A stretch of DNA of 64,000 nucleotides from Candidatus Coprousia avicola (GCA_018715125.1 DVMF01000056.1:1-64000), one strand, 5' to 3'. Positions 1-8,604 are shown, counted from the stretch's first letter. Made by a program: numbers and translations. The notes: a model not told the origin generated them from the letters alone.

Positions 1-405
1 CCGATTTTTGAAGAGCTGTGGTATCGAGACCTCGGATTGTCCTCCCTCATGAATCTCGGTCTTTCTTTCAAACGCGCAAACGTTCTCCAGTCTTTGCTGT
101 TTGCATGTGCCCACCAGAGTATGCCGGAAAAGTTTCTCGGGTTTGCAGCGGGGTTGCTATTGGGGATGGTGAGGTTGAAAACAGGGCAGATATCATTTTG
201 TATTGTAGCCCACGGGGTGGTTAATTCGGATCTTGCCAATATTGGCGCGGCATTCATGTGTCAGGCTTTTTTAAAGGCTGGAGCTTTTACTGATACCCAA
301 GCTTCATCGGAAGCGCTTGTTGCTCCCGGTACACTCGCTTTTGCCGGCTTATTACTATTGATCGGTTTGTTATTGATATCTCCTCTTTGGAGAAAAAGGT
401 TATAG
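1..405 (+). CDS. CPBP family intramembrane metalloprotease, C-terminal part
   Basis: The reading frame is open from the first base, so the gene begins left of the window; 134 codons remain. The visible part starts with the EELWYR motif (EExxxR, CPBP motif 1), followed by FACAH (motif 2 His) and HGVVN (motif 3), with hydrophobic segments between them and at the C-terminus. These are the metal-binding signatures of CPBP (CAAX protease/bacteriocin-processing) membrane proteases. It ends 15 bp before a radical SAM maturase and an ABC exporter. In such settings CPBP proteins often act in bacteriocin processing or self-immunity; that role is inferred here. Base composition is clearly more AT-rich than most of the window. 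Confidence 0.8.
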   Translation, partial: PIFEELWYRDLGLSSLMNLGLSFKRANVLQSLLFACAHQSMPEKFLGFAAGLLLGMVRLKTGQISFCIVAHGVVNSDLANIGAAFMCQAFLKAGAFTDTQASSEALVAPGTLAFAGLLLLIGLLLISPLWRKRL

Positions 406-420
406 GTAGGGGGCTTTGCT

Positions 421-1710
421 TTGAAGCTATCAAAATACAACTGTGAAGTTGCATATGAAGATAAAGTAATTGTATCGAATTGCGCTAGCGGTGGTGCGCT
501 GTCGCTAAACGAAAAATATGCAAGGCAGCTTTTTTCAATGAAAACGTCAGGTAATATCGTCTGTCCGGAGTTGGCGGAAGAATTAGTGAAAGGGGGCATG
601 CTTGTAGAGGACGATTGTGACGAGTACGAAACCTTGCTTCTTAAGAGCAGAATCGCGCGATTTTCCAATTCTTTCCTTGCTCTTACCATTGCTCCCACAA
701 CAGCATGTAATTTCGCTTGCCCCTATTGCTACGAGAAAGGCCAAGCGTATGCAACCATGTCTGACGATGTTGAAGAAAGGCTATGTTCGTTTGTAAAGCA
801 AGAATTTCCTACAATAGGTCATCTTTCCGTATCGTGGTACGGAGGAGAGCCACTGCTGGGCATTGAGAGAATTGAGACTCTTACTGCGAAACTTAAGCAG
901 GCTATTCCAACTGAATGCGCATACTCTGCTTCGATTGTAACCAATGGCTTTCTGATGACTCCAGAAGTTGTGTCACGTTTGGCTGCATGTGAAGTCAAGT
1001 CGGCTCAAATAACGATAGACGGATCGAGAGCGAACCATGATATGCGAAGAGTTCTACATGGAGGCAAGCCGACGTACGATGCAATCGTGCGGAATATATG
1101 TGATTGTGCGGATGAAATTGGCATAACCATACGAGTGAACGTGGACAGAACAAACATCGGTGATGTTTCCGAGCTGCTCGAAGAACTTGAGAAGAACGAC
1201 CTTAATCGAAAAGTCGCAATCTATCTTGCTCTGGTGGACGACATTAACGAAACATGCCCAAACGATATTCACTGCATGACCGTTCAAGAGTTCTCTTCGA
1301 CTGAGACGGACTTCCTTCAGGAATTGATTCTGCGAGGGTTCTACGTTCAGCTAGTCCCAGCATGTAACTTATCAATTTGCGGTGCGGTCACACTCAATTC
1401 TTATGTTGTTGATCCAACAGGAGATTTATATAAATGCTGGGATGAGATTGGAATGAGAGAACGGCGAGTCGGCAGTGTGATGGATGGGGGCATATCCATG
1501 AACAAAAATCTGCTTCAATGGCTAAGTTATGAGCCACGGGACCAAGAGTGCGGCTCTTGTTTCGCTTTTCCAGTATGCCTAGGAGGCTGCCCGCATCACG
1601 CGCTTGAAGATAAGAGTAAATACTGCTCTACCCTACGGTATAACGCAGAGCAGCGTTTTCTTCTATCCGGGAAGTTGTATAAGCGAGCACGGGGCGGCTT
1701 TAATGTTTAG
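421..1710 (+). CDS. radical SAM/SPASM peptide maturase (RiPP-type)
   Basis: A 429-residue protein starting at TTG behind a purine-rich GGTAGGGGG. After an N-terminal domain of about 85 residues comes the radical SAM cluster motif CNFACPYC (Cys96, Cys100, Cys103) and GGEP-type glycines (WYGGEPLL). The C-terminal SPASM/twitch region has SICGAV, YKCWDE, ECGSCFAFPVCLGGCPHH and a last Cys, enough for auxiliary Fe-S clusters. The N-terminal LVxxGMLVEDDxDE pattern is typical of maturases that modify ribosomal peptides, using SAM to form thioether or C-C crosslinks. The exact modification cannot be read. No precursor peptide is visible in the window; it is probably upstream. The stop overlaps the start of the ABC exporter, so the two are translationally coupled. 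The gene is AT-rich, suggesting transfer. Confidence 0.85.
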   Translation: MKLSKYNCEVAYEDKVIVSNCASGGALSLNEKYARQLFSMKTSGNIVCPELAEELVKGGMLVEDDCDEYETLLLKSRIARFSNSFLALTIAPTTACNFACPYCYEKGQAYATMSDDVEERLCSFVKQEFPTIGHLSVSWYGGEPLLGIERIETLTAKLKQAIPTECAYSASIVTNGFLMTPEVVSRLAACEVKSAQITIDGSRANHDMRRVLHGGKPTYDAIVRNICDCADEIGITIRVNVDRTNIGDVSELLEELEKNDLNRKVAIYLALVDDINETCPNDIHCMTVQEFSSTETDFLQELILRGFYVQLVPACNLSICGAVTLNSYVVDPTGDLYKCWDEIGMRERRVGSVMDGGISMNKNLLQWLSYEPRDQECGSCFAFPVCLGGCPHHALEDKSKYCSTLRYNAEQRFLLSGKLYKRARGGFNV

Positions 1711-3322
1711 GCTTTGCATTAAGTACTTAAATAGAAACAGACTATTTTACCTGTATATTGTGGTAAATCTATTTTCGAGCATTATGATGCTTGCGCTCCC
1801 GTTTGTTACTGGGGTGGCAATAAGCCGGCTAACGGAGCCGGTTGTTGATCTGGCGGATGTGCTGCGTCCCTGCATAGCACTTTGTTTGATTGGTGTATTT
1901 CGGGCATTGTTATTGTTTATAGCGAATCGTCTGTATGTGAATGTGCAGGCTCATGCTGGATACAGACTGAACGCTGACGTTTTGGAGCACGTGCAGAAAC
2001 TGCCGCAGTCGTTCTTTGCTGCTTTCGATGCGGCTTATGCCAATCAGCAGATCAACCAAGATGCTAACAATTTGCTCATTTTCGCTATTACCTCTACAGT
2101 GCAGATCACGAGTAACGCCGTTTTGCTTATAGCAATAATATGGATTGTGTTTGCACAAAATATAACGCTAGGCAGCGTTTGCGTTGCCCTCGCATTCTGC
2201 AGTGGGTTGATGTATGTCCAATTTCGGCGGCGGTTGTTTTCCAAAAGCTTTTTAATGCGCGAGCAGCAATCTAAGTTTTTTTCAGACCTTCAGGCTCAAT
2301 TGGCCGATGTAGATTTCATTCGGCGTCATGCGTTGTTTAGACAATATCGAGCTCGCTTAGAAAAATCGTTTGGAAAGTTCTATCCTGCGGTACGAGACGC
2401 ACAAAAAGTAAACTTCCAGTTTGATTTGAGTAATTCGATTATCGCGGCACTTGCCCACGCAGCTTTGTTTTCAGTGGGAGTATTTGAGATAGTATCGGGA
2501 GACCTGCAGGTTGGTTTTCTGGTATCAGTAATGAGCTACTATGAAAGCCTGAGCAACTCTGTGCAGTTTTTTCTAACTTGGGGAAAATCGCTGCAGGAAA
2601 ATAGGGTGTGCTATGAGAGGCTTCGTCGAATCCTGGACATCAACGAGGAGGACAACGGAGAGAAAAGGATATCGTCTGTCACTAATATCGAGCTAGAAAA
2701 TGTCTCGTGCTCTTGGCAAGAAGGACAACCGCTGTTGCGGAATGTGTCGGTGCGGTTCGAAAAGGGCAAGCTTTATGGCATTGTGGGGGCAAATGGATGT
2801 GGAAAGAGCACGTTATTAGACGTCCTGTTAGGGTTGGGCCCTGGGAATAATACCGGAGTCGTTCGCTATGATGGAGTGGCGCTTCAAGAGGTTGATAAAT
2901 ACTACTTACGAGAAAACTGCGTTGGAATAACCGAGCAGGATTCGAAGATCATATCCGATTCTCTCCTGTCGAATCTTACGTTATTTTCAACGGATTTTGA
3001 CCGCGCTGCTCTTGATGAGTATTTGGATTTATTTGGTTTACGCAGCGTAGTTTGTAGCGTTTCCGACAGAACGGGGGCGCGCGACGACCAACGGGGACGT
3101 TTATCAGGTGGAGAAGAGCAGAAAATAGGCATTGTGCGACAACTCTTGCAGATGCCAGCAGTAATGCTGTTTGATGAGCCTACTTCCGCGCTGGATGCAA
3201 GGAGCCGCTCGTCGCTAACACAATTGCTTGTTAAGATGAAATCGCAAAGAATAATAATACTCGTATCTCATGATGAAGAACTTCTGAATGCATGCGATGT
3301 TGTTATTCCGTTAGATAGTTAA
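1703..3322 (+). CDS. ABC exporter, fused permease and ATPase
   Basis: A 539-residue half-transporter. The ATG at 1703 is chosen because it overlaps the end of the maturase gene (stop 1708-1710) and begins MFRLCIKYLNRN directly before the first membrane helix; upstream in-frame starts lie deep inside the maturase. Residues 1-300 form the transmembrane domain with about six helices. The nucleotide-binding domain has Walker A GANGCGKST, signature LSGGEEQK, Walker B AVMLFDEPTSALD and an H-loop His (VSHDEE). There is no N-terminal C39 peptidase domain, so it would export but not cleave a leader. Next to the maturase it most likely exports the modified peptide or gives self-protection (inference). 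Confidence 0.85.
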   Translation: MFRLCIKYLNRNRLFYLYIVVNLFSSIMMLALPFVTGVAISRLTEPVVDLADVLRPCIALCLIGVFRALLLFIANRLYVNVQAHAGYRLNADVLEHVQKLPQSFFAAFDAAYANQQINQDANNLLIFAITSTVQITSNAVLLIAIIWIVFAQNITLGSVCVALAFCSGLMYVQFRRRLFSKSFLMREQQSKFFSDLQAQLADVDFIRRHALFRQYRARLEKSFGKFYPAVRDAQKVNFQFDLSNSIIAALAHAALFSVGVFEIVSGDLQVGFLVSVMSYYESLSNSVQFFLTWGKSLQENRVCYERLRRILDINEEDNGEKRISSVTNIELENVSCSWQEGQPLLRNVSVRFEKGKLYGIVGANGCGKSTLLDVLLGLGPGNNTGVVRYDGVALQEVDKYYLRENCVGITEQDSKIISDSLLSNLTLFSTDFDRAALDEYLDLFGLRSVVCSVSDRTGARDDQRGRLSGGEEQKIGIVRQLLQMPAVMLFDEPTSALDARSRSSLTQLLVKMKSQRIIILVSHDEELLNACDVVIPLDS

Positions 3323-3429
3323 TTATTATCCGATAAAAAGAGATGGGTTTCGTACGCCTGACATAGCAAGTATCTCGTCATTGACAATAGAATGGAATTG
3401 GGTGCTCGTTCGCTAGGCTGGAAGGTATT

Positions 3430-3999
3430 ATGGCTAGAAGTGCGGAACACATAAGAGATTCTCTGAATAGGATGCGTCAGCTTGGCAGTGCGCTGCGCAT
3501 GCTGTTCTCTGCGCTTATGATACTAACTGTGCTGCTTGCGGTTTGTGTGGTCATGATGGTTGCGCTGCAATTGATCAGGACGCAAGAGGCGGAGCTCGGT
3601 GGAATCATTTCTACGACGGGCGTTAGCTTGTACATCATTCCTGCTGTTTTGTGGCTTGCAATTGGATTATCCCTCGAAGGGATACTTCGGGATGTCAGCG
3701 ACGATATTGCAAGGGGGCAGTCTCCATTTACGGAACGGCATGCAACTAAAATTGCATGGTTGGGACTGCTATTCGTAGCAAATGCAATTGTTGCCTTGTT
3801 TTACCGGGGAGATGTGGGGGTCGATTTTGGTGCCTTCTATTTCTCCTATCGGCCTAGTCCGATGGTCCTTATTCTGGCGATTGGCGATGGGATTACGGTA
3901 GACATCGGTTCGCTTCTGGTTGCTTTAGTGTGTTTTTCCGTTGCGGCTATGTGGCGATATGCTTCGCTGCTACAGACGCAGTCCGACGACCTGGTCTAA
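3430..3999 (+). CDS. DUF2975 family membrane protein
   Basis: A 189-residue protein with four predicted membrane helices (about residues 20-45, 60-80, 110-130 and 155-180) and the motif DISRGxSPF-like DIARGQSPFTERHATKI after helix 2, as in DUF2975 proteins. Members of this family are regularly encoded beside a small Cro/C1-type regulator, and here such a gene follows 11 bp downstream. The pair is thought to sense an envelope signal, but the molecular function is unknown. It lies 107 bp after the ABC exporter on the same strand, with the same AT-rich composition. Confidence 0.7.
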   Translation: MARSAEHIRDSLNRMRQLGSALRMLFSALMILTVLLAVCVVMMVALQLIRTQEAELGGIISTTGVSLYIIPAVLWLAIGLSLEGILRDVSDDIARGQSPFTERHATKIAWLGLLFVANAIVALFYRGDVGVDFGAFYFSYRPSPMVLILAIGDGITVDIGSLLVALVCFSVAAMWRYASLLQTQSDDLV

Positions 4000-4010
4000 G
4001 GGGAGCCGTC

Positions 4011-4337
4011 GTGGATTATCTCATCATTGAGCTGGAAGCACAGCTGCTAAAGGCGGGCAAAACGAGCGCGGATCTTATTCGCGTGACAGGCCATACTCCG
4101 GCTAACATCTCTAAGCTACGCAACGGCAAAATTAAGGCCATAAGACTTAAGACCCTATTGGACATCTGCATGGAGCTAGATTGTCAACCCGGTGATCTGA
4201 TTAAGCGCGTGAGCGAAGAAGAGCTGGATAACCTTGCGATTGAGCGAGCGCGTGCAAAGGTACGCTGTATGAAGGGGGACGAGACGGCGCAGCGGGTTCC
4301 TACTGCGGTGTATGCAGTAGATTTAAGTGATGAATAG
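4011..4337 (+). CDS. small XRE/Cro-C1 type transcriptional regulator
   Basis: A 108-residue protein. The GTG at 4011 is preferred because an AAGGGGAG ribosome binding site lies at 3998-4004, and longer in-frame readings would overlap the DUF2975 gene. The N-terminal 70 residues form a helix-turn-helix of the HTH_26/YozG kind: LLKAGKTSADLIRVTGHTP, then SKLRNGKIKAIRLKTLLDIC and LDCQPGDLI. The C-terminal 35 residues are charged and unlike known domains. Pairing with the upstream DUF2975 gene is typical and suggests that the two act together as a membrane-linked regulator. Its target is not visible. Confidence 0.75.
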   Translation: MDYLIIELEAQLLKAGKTSADLIRVTGHTPANISKLRNGKIKAIRLKTLLDICMELDCQPGDLIKRVSEEELDNLAIERARAKVRCMKGDETAQRVPTAVYAVDLSDE

Positions 4338-4390
4338 TCTGTTGCACAGATGTGTCGGCTGGGCGATTATTTGTCTTCTTTCACTTAACG

Positions 4391-4450
4391 GCTCGCCACT
4401 CTCGATGAAACAGTATTCGCACGCACGCTCATGGGTAAAGAGCTACTCGG
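4391..4450 (+). pseudogene. possible remnant of a small gene
   Basis: The frame starting near 4410 reads TLDETVFARTLMGKELLGEE and then hits a stop. The string FARTLMGKELL resembles the N-terminus of Rpn/PD-(D/E)XK nuclease-like transposase proteins, but only about 20 codons survive, with no start codon or ribosome binding site. It lies in the AT-rich junction between the XRE regulator and the ATPase gene. Recognition is weak and may be chance. Confidence 0.2.
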
Positions 4451-4533
4451 CGAAGAGGTTCCTTGAGCTGTTCCCGGCGCGCGGCGAGGACGTGCGGGAA
4501 AGCGGGTTAGTATAGGTTCAAATAATATAAAAC

Positions 4534-4549
4534 CAGTTATAATAAACTG
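4534..4549. promoter_or_regulatory. palindrome over a -10-like TATAAT upstream of the ATPase gene
   Basis: The stretch 4515-4600 is very AT-rich against a GC-rich background. It contains CAGTT (4534-4538) and AACTG (4545-4549) as an inverted repeat flanking TATAAT at 4538-4543, with a second AT-rich TATTATAA just after. This is the likely promoter of the ATPase gene at 4622, possibly with an operator over the -10 box. Confidence 0.35.
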
Positions 4550-4621
4550 TGTTATTATAAGAAACGTAATATTTAAGAAGCTTTCACCTATCTGCCCATT
4601 GCGAGCTTCGGAGCGTCTGGT

Positions 4622-6040
4622 ATGTCACGAACTCTTCCCTTCATCGGCCGTCAGCAAGAGCTCGAGACCCTCGAGCGAGAATGGAGGGAGGGCAACGGCT
4701 TTATCGTGGTGTATGGTAGGCGTCGCGTGGGTAAAACGCGCCTCATCAAGCGCTTCGCCGAAAACAAACGTGCCCTGTACTTTTTGGCTTCCAAAGAGGA
4801 TGAAGCACTCAATCGTCAGCGCTTCGCACGCGACGTGGCGACCTTTACCGGCAACGCGCTTCTTGCCGAGGCGCGCGTTGACGACTGGCGCACCATTTTC
4901 CAAGCGCTCGCCCAAGGCGCAGGTGGCGAACCGTACCTGCTTATCATTGATGAATTTCCGTACCTGGCATCTGTCAATCCCGCCTTTCCATCCATCATGC
5001 AGTACGTGTGGGACGAGATTCTGGCGGGGACGGGGGCGACGATGGTGCTCTGCGGTTCGTCGGTGAGCATGATGTACGATAAGGTTCTCGCGCACAAGAG
5101 CCCGCTCTACGGCAGGCGGACGGCGCAGCTGAGGCTTCGTCCCCTTTCGTTCCATGAGGTCTCGGATGCATTTCCCGAGGCGACGTTCGACCAAGTTATG
5201 GAGTCATATGCCCTCACCGGGGGAATCCCAAAATACCTTGAGTTTATGACTCCGGGCTCTGATATTGAGCTTGCTATCGAGCAGAATGTCCTGTCGACTT
5301 CGGGGTTTCTGTACGAAGAGCCCCTCTTTCTACTTTCTGAAGAGGGGAGAAGTTATGGCGGAGCGCTTTCGATACTTAGTGCCGTTGCCTTGGGAAACCG
5401 CAAGACGCACGAAATCGCGACGTTTTTGAGCCGCAAGGCGACGGATCTCTCGCCATACCTCAGACAGCTGATGGAGCTGGGCCTTCTCGAACGGCAGGTG
5501 CCGTTTGATGAACGGTATCCCGAGCGAAGTAAAAACGGGCTCTATCGTGTGGCGGACAACTTCATGAGGTTCTGGTTCACCTACGTGCATCCGTTTCGCG
5601 GTGAGTTGGAGATGGGAAACATGCGGCCGAGTAAGGATGCCATGTGCAGAACCCTGCGGAGCAAGTTCGTTCCCTTTGCGTTTGAGGAGGTGAGCGCCGA
5701 GGCGTTTGGTGAGCTTTGTCGAGCAGGGGAGGTTGAGCTAACGCCAAGTCGCATCGCTGGCTACTGGAATCGCAAGGGCTCGGTCGAGCTGGACGTGTGC
5801 GCGCTCGACGCAGCGGCACCCCGAGCGTTTGCAGGGGAGTGCAAATACTACGACCGCAGGCAAGTGGGCGTGGCCGAGTGGCGAGCGCTGGTGGAAAAAG
5901 CAACGCAGGTGCCGAGCTTGCGTGAGCGGGAGGTCATCTTTGGGTTGTTTTCCCATACGGGCTTTAGCGAGGAGCTCTTGGGAATTGCCCGGGCGGATGA
6001 CCGACTGGTCTTGGTGAACCACAACAAGCGCGTTGCGTAG
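4622..6040 (+). CDS. P-loop ATPase with DUF234 C-terminal domain
   Basis: A 472-residue protein. Residues 3-30 carry FIGRQQELETLE and the Walker A motif GRRRVGKTRL; Walker B is LLIIDEFPYL near residue 110, followed by the sensor-like LCGSSVSMM. This is the archaeal-type ATPase (STAND-related) group. The central winged-helix-like part is followed by a DUF234 domain with VELDVCAL and AGECKYYDR (D...ExK), resembling an Mrr/PD-(D/E)XK nuclease fold. Such proteins are common in anaerobes; nuclease or regulatory functions have been proposed but not established. It is a single-gene unit. Confidence 0.8.
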   Translation: MSRTLPFIGRQQELETLEREWREGNGFIVVYGRRRVGKTRLIKRFAENKRALYFLASKEDEALNRQRFARDVATFTGNALLAEARVDDWRTIFQALAQGAGGEPYLLIIDEFPYLASVNPAFPSIMQYVWDEILAGTGATMVLCGSSVSMMYDKVLAHKSPLYGRRTAQLRLRPLSFHEVSDAFPEATFDQVMESYALTGGIPKYLEFMTPGSDIELAIEQNVLSTSGFLYEEPLFLLSEEGRSYGGALSILSAVALGNRKTHEIATFLSRKATDLSPYLRQLMELGLLERQVPFDERYPERSKNGLYRVADNFMRFWFTYVHPFRGELEMGNMRPSKDAMCRTLRSKFVPFAFEEVSAEAFGELCRAGEVELTPSRIAGYWNRKGSVELDVCALDAAAPRAFAGECKYYDRRQVGVAEWRALVEKATQVPSLREREVIFGLFSHTGFSEELLGIARADDRLVLVNHNKRVA

Positions 6041-6127
6041 GGGCGCCACTTTGCGCAGCAACGATCCCATATCTTCGTGCGGCACGCCGGCGGCATCGGT
6101 TGACAGCTGGGTTTGAGCGCGTTATTA

Positions 6128-6156
6128 CTTGATACATCAACAATTGATACGTCAAG
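6128..6156. promoter_or_regulatory. inverted repeat, probable MarR operator
   Basis: CTTGATACATCAA (6128-6140) and TTGATACGTCAAG (6144-6156) form an inverted repeat with 10 of 13 positions matching and a 3-bp spacer. It sits 15 bp before the marR-type gene. MarR proteins usually bind such palindromes over their own promoter, so autoregulation of the regulator and the exporter behind it is likely. Confidence 0.6.
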
Positions 6157-6170
6157 TGTGGTGAGGCGCT

Positions 6171-6749
6171 ATGCAAGACGACAGACAGGAAGCGGCACCG
6201 ACGGGCGCGTCGCAAGCGGAGGATTTCAGCAGCTACCGCATGCTGCTCTTTAGGGCGAGCCATGCTCAAAAGCAGCTGCTGCATCCCTATATGGCGCGTA
6301 TCGGACTGGGTACCGGCCAGCCCAAGCTCTTAAGCTATCTTGCCGAGCATGGCTCGTGCACGGCGCGGGAGCTTGCCGATTTCTACGAGCTCGATCCGGC
6401 GGGCGTCTCTCGCATGCTCGACGCGCTCGCCCGCAAGGACTTTGTGACATTCGCTCCGCACGAGGGAGATAGGCGCTGCAAGATGGTGCAGCTTACGGCG
6501 GAGGGCGCCCGCGTCGCCCGTGCCTGGAACGCCGCCTGCAACGAGGAGGCGCACGCCATGCTCGCTGGCTTTACGCCTGAAGAGCGCGAGGCCTTTGCCG
6601 GCTTCCTGCGCCGCGCACACGCTAATCTTCGCGCGTACGGGCAACGGCTTTCGGCGTCGGCGACGGAGGGCCGCGTGGCGGGGCGCGGTGCCGCAGGCTC
6701 CGGGGCGTCATCAGACGCCGCCGCAGGGGAGGGGACCGCCCATGCATGA
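6171..6749 (+). CDS. MarR family transcriptional regulator
   Basis: A 192-residue protein. Residues 20-150 form a MarR winged helix: helices around LLSYLAEHGSCTARELADFY, recognition region DPAGVSRMLDALARKDFV and wing PHEGDRRCKMVQLTAEG. The N-terminal 20 and C-terminal 40 residues are Ala/Gly-rich and probably disordered. The stop codon (6747-6749) overlaps the start of the downstream ABC exporter gene, so the regulator and the two transporter halves form one operon. A palindromic operator lies directly upstream. By analogy it represses the exporter until a toxic ligand binds. Confidence 0.88.
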   Translation: MQDDRQEAAPTGASQAEDFSSYRMLLFRASHAQKQLLHPYMARIGLGTGQPKLLSYLAEHGSCTARELADFYELDPAGVSRMLDALARKDFVTFAPHEGDRRCKMVQLTAEGARVARAWNAACNEEAHAMLAGFTPEEREAFAGFLRRAHANLRAYGQRLSASATEGRVAGRGAAGSGASSDAAAGEGTAHA

Positions 6750-8604
6750 GATCGGACGCATCGTCTCCTATCTGGGGCACTACCGCAAAGATGCCATCCT
6801 CGGTATGCTGCTCGTGGTGATCGAGAGCGCCTTTGAGATGGTCATCCCCATCCTCATGGCGGACATCATTGACGTTGGCGTTGCCCGGCGCGACCTCGCC
6901 TACATCACCCGTCAGGGCATGCTCATGGGCGTATGCGCCATCCTCGCCCTCATCACCGGGCTTCTCTATGCGCGCTATGCCGCCCGCGCCTCGTACGGCT
7001 TGGGGGCGCACCTGCGCGCCGCTGAGTACGAGCGCGTACAGGAGTACTCGTTTGCAAACCTCGATCACTTTGAGACGTCATCGCTCATCACACGTATGAC
7101 CACCGACGTAACCGTCATCCAAAACGCCCTCAACGCAGGCTTTCGCCCCATGGTGCGAGGGCCGGTGATGCTCGTCATCGGCTTTGCGCTCGCGTTTTAC
7201 CTCAACGCGGAGCTCGCGCTGGTGTTTTGCGCCGTGGTGCCGGTCATGGTGATCGCCATCGTGTTGATCGTTCGCCGCGTGAGCCCGCTGTACAGCGTGC
7301 TGCAGGCCACGGTCGACAAGCTGAACGATGTGGTACAGGAGATGCTCACGGCGGTCCGCGCGGTCAAGGCCTATGTGCGCGGCGACTATGAGTGCGAGGA
7401 GTTTCGGCGCGTCAACGAGGGACTCGCCGCTACGAGCGAGCGGACGTTTCGTCTTGCGGTCTTCAACATGCCCGTACTCTACGTTTCCATGTACACGGCG
7501 ACGACTCTCATCATGTGGTTTGGCGGGCAGATGATCTTGGGCGGGACCTTGGCCGTGGGCGAGCTCACGGGCTTTCTGTCGTACGTGCTTCAGATCTTGA
7601 ACTCGCTCATCATGATTTCCAACGTGTTTTTGCTACTCACGCGCTCGCTCGCGAGCGTACACCGCATCTCGGAGGTGTTGGACGAAAAGATCGACCTCAC
7701 CTCGCCGGAAGATGCGCTCGAGACGGTGGCCGACGGCTCGGTGCGCTTTGAGGACGTCTCGTTCAAGTACCGTGCCGACGCGGCCGAGTATGTGCTCGAG
7801 CATATCTCTCTAAACATTCCCGCCGGTACGACGGTGGGCATTCTGGGGGGCACGGGGTCGGGCAAGACTACGCTCGTGCAGCTCATCCCGCGTCTGTACG
7901 ATGCGAGCGCAGGGCGGGTGCTCGTGGGCGGCCAAGACGTGCGCGCCTACGACGTGGCGGCGCTGCGCGATGCCGTGGCCATCGTGCTCCAGAAAAACGT
8001 GTTGTTCTCGGGCACCGTGCGCGAGAACCTGCGCTGGGGCAACCCCAAGGCGACCGACGAGGAGCTGCTCGAAGCATGTCGCCGGGCGCGGGTGGACGAG
8101 TTTTTGGACCGCTTGCCGGGAGGTCTCGACTACGACCTCGGGCAAGGCGGCGTCAACGTGTCCGGCGGGCAGAAGCAGCGCCTGTGCATCGCCCGTGCTC
8201 TCCTCAAGCACCCGAAGGTGGTCATTTTCGACGACTCCACGAGTGCGGTGGATATGGCCACCGACGCGCAGATTCGCGCAGCACTCGCCGAGCTCACCGG
8301 CGTAACCAAGATCATCATCGCGCAGCGCGTCAACTCGGTGGAGGACGCCGATCAGATCGTGGTGCTCGACGATGGGCGCGTCGACGCGGTGGGCACGCAT
8401 GACGAGCTGCTCGCCACCTGCGAGATCTACCGCGAGATCTACACCTCGCAGCAATATGCCGCATTGGGGGACGGGGTCGTTTCACGCACCGTTGCCGCAT
8501 CTGGGGACGGGGTCGATTCATGCACTTCCGTCGCCGCATGTAGCCAGGCCGTGCCGGTGCCCGTCGCCTCAGGAGCGGTACCCGCGAAGGGAGGTGAGCG
8601 CTGA
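6742..8604 (+). CDS. heterodimeric multidrug-type ABC exporter, degenerate-site subunit
   Basis: A 620-residue half-transporter. The ATG at 6742 follows AGGGGAGGGG and overlaps the MarR stop; it begins MHEIGRIVSYLGHY before the first helix. The transmembrane domain spans about residues 15-310. The nucleotide-binding domain has Walker A GGTGSGKTT, signature VSGGQKQR and Walker B VVIFDDSTSAVD. Here Asp replaces the catalytic Glu and the H-loop reads IIIAQRVNS, with Gln for His. That is the degenerate site known from heterodimeric exporters such as TM287/288, so it needs the partner encoded next. The last 50 residues come from an imperfect tandem repeat and are not part of the family fold. Confidence 0.88.
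   Translation: MHEIGRIVSYLGHYRKDAILGMLLVVIESAFEMVIPILMADIIDVGVARRDLAYITRQGMLMGVCAILALITGLLYARYAARASYGLGAHLRAAEYERVQEYSFANLDHFETSSLITRMTTDVTVIQNALNAGFRPMVRGPVMLVIGFALAFYLNAELALVFCAVVPVMVIAIVLIVRRVSPLYSVLQATVDKLNDVVQEMLTAVRAVKAYVRGDYECEEFRRVNEGLAATSERTFRLAVFNMPVLYVSMYTATTLIMWFGGQMILGGTLAVGELTGFLSYVLQILNSLIMISNVFLLLTRSLASVHRISEVLDEKIDLTSPEDALETVADGSVRFEDVSFKYRADAAEYVLEHISLNIPAGTTVGILGGTGSGKTTLVQLIPRLYDASAGRVLVGGQDVRAYDVAALRDAVAIVLQKNVLFSGTVRENLRWGNPKATDEELLEACRRARVDEFLDRLPGGLDYDLGQGGVNVSGGQKQRLCIARALLKHPKVVIFDDSTSAVDMATDAQIRAALAELTGVTKIIIAQRVNSVEDADQIVVLDDGRVDAVGTHDELLATCEIYREIYTSQQYAALGDGVVSRTVAASGDGVDSCTSVAACSQAVPVPVASGAVPAKGGER
8458..8540. repeat. imperfect tandem repeat in the 3' end of the exporter gene
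   Basis: Two units, 8458-8493 and 8494-8532, each begin GCCGCAT and contain GGGGACGGGGTCG followed by TTTCACGCA or ATTCATGCA; a third GCCGCATG starts at 8533. The GGGGACGGGGTCGAT string recurs in the intergenic repeat at 35.98 kb. The units encode most of the unusual C-terminal tail of the exporter subunit. Confidence 0.7.

Noticed and set aside
1604-1702. Longer N-terminus for the ABC exporter starting at a TTG inside the maturase gene
   Set aside because: It would overlap the maturase by about 100 bases and add a non-family N-terminus; the ATG at 1703 fits the family start.
4327-4515. 62-codon frame after the XRE regulator
   Set aside because: Short, no ribosome binding site, no recognisable domain, and it overlaps the possible gene remnant in another frame.
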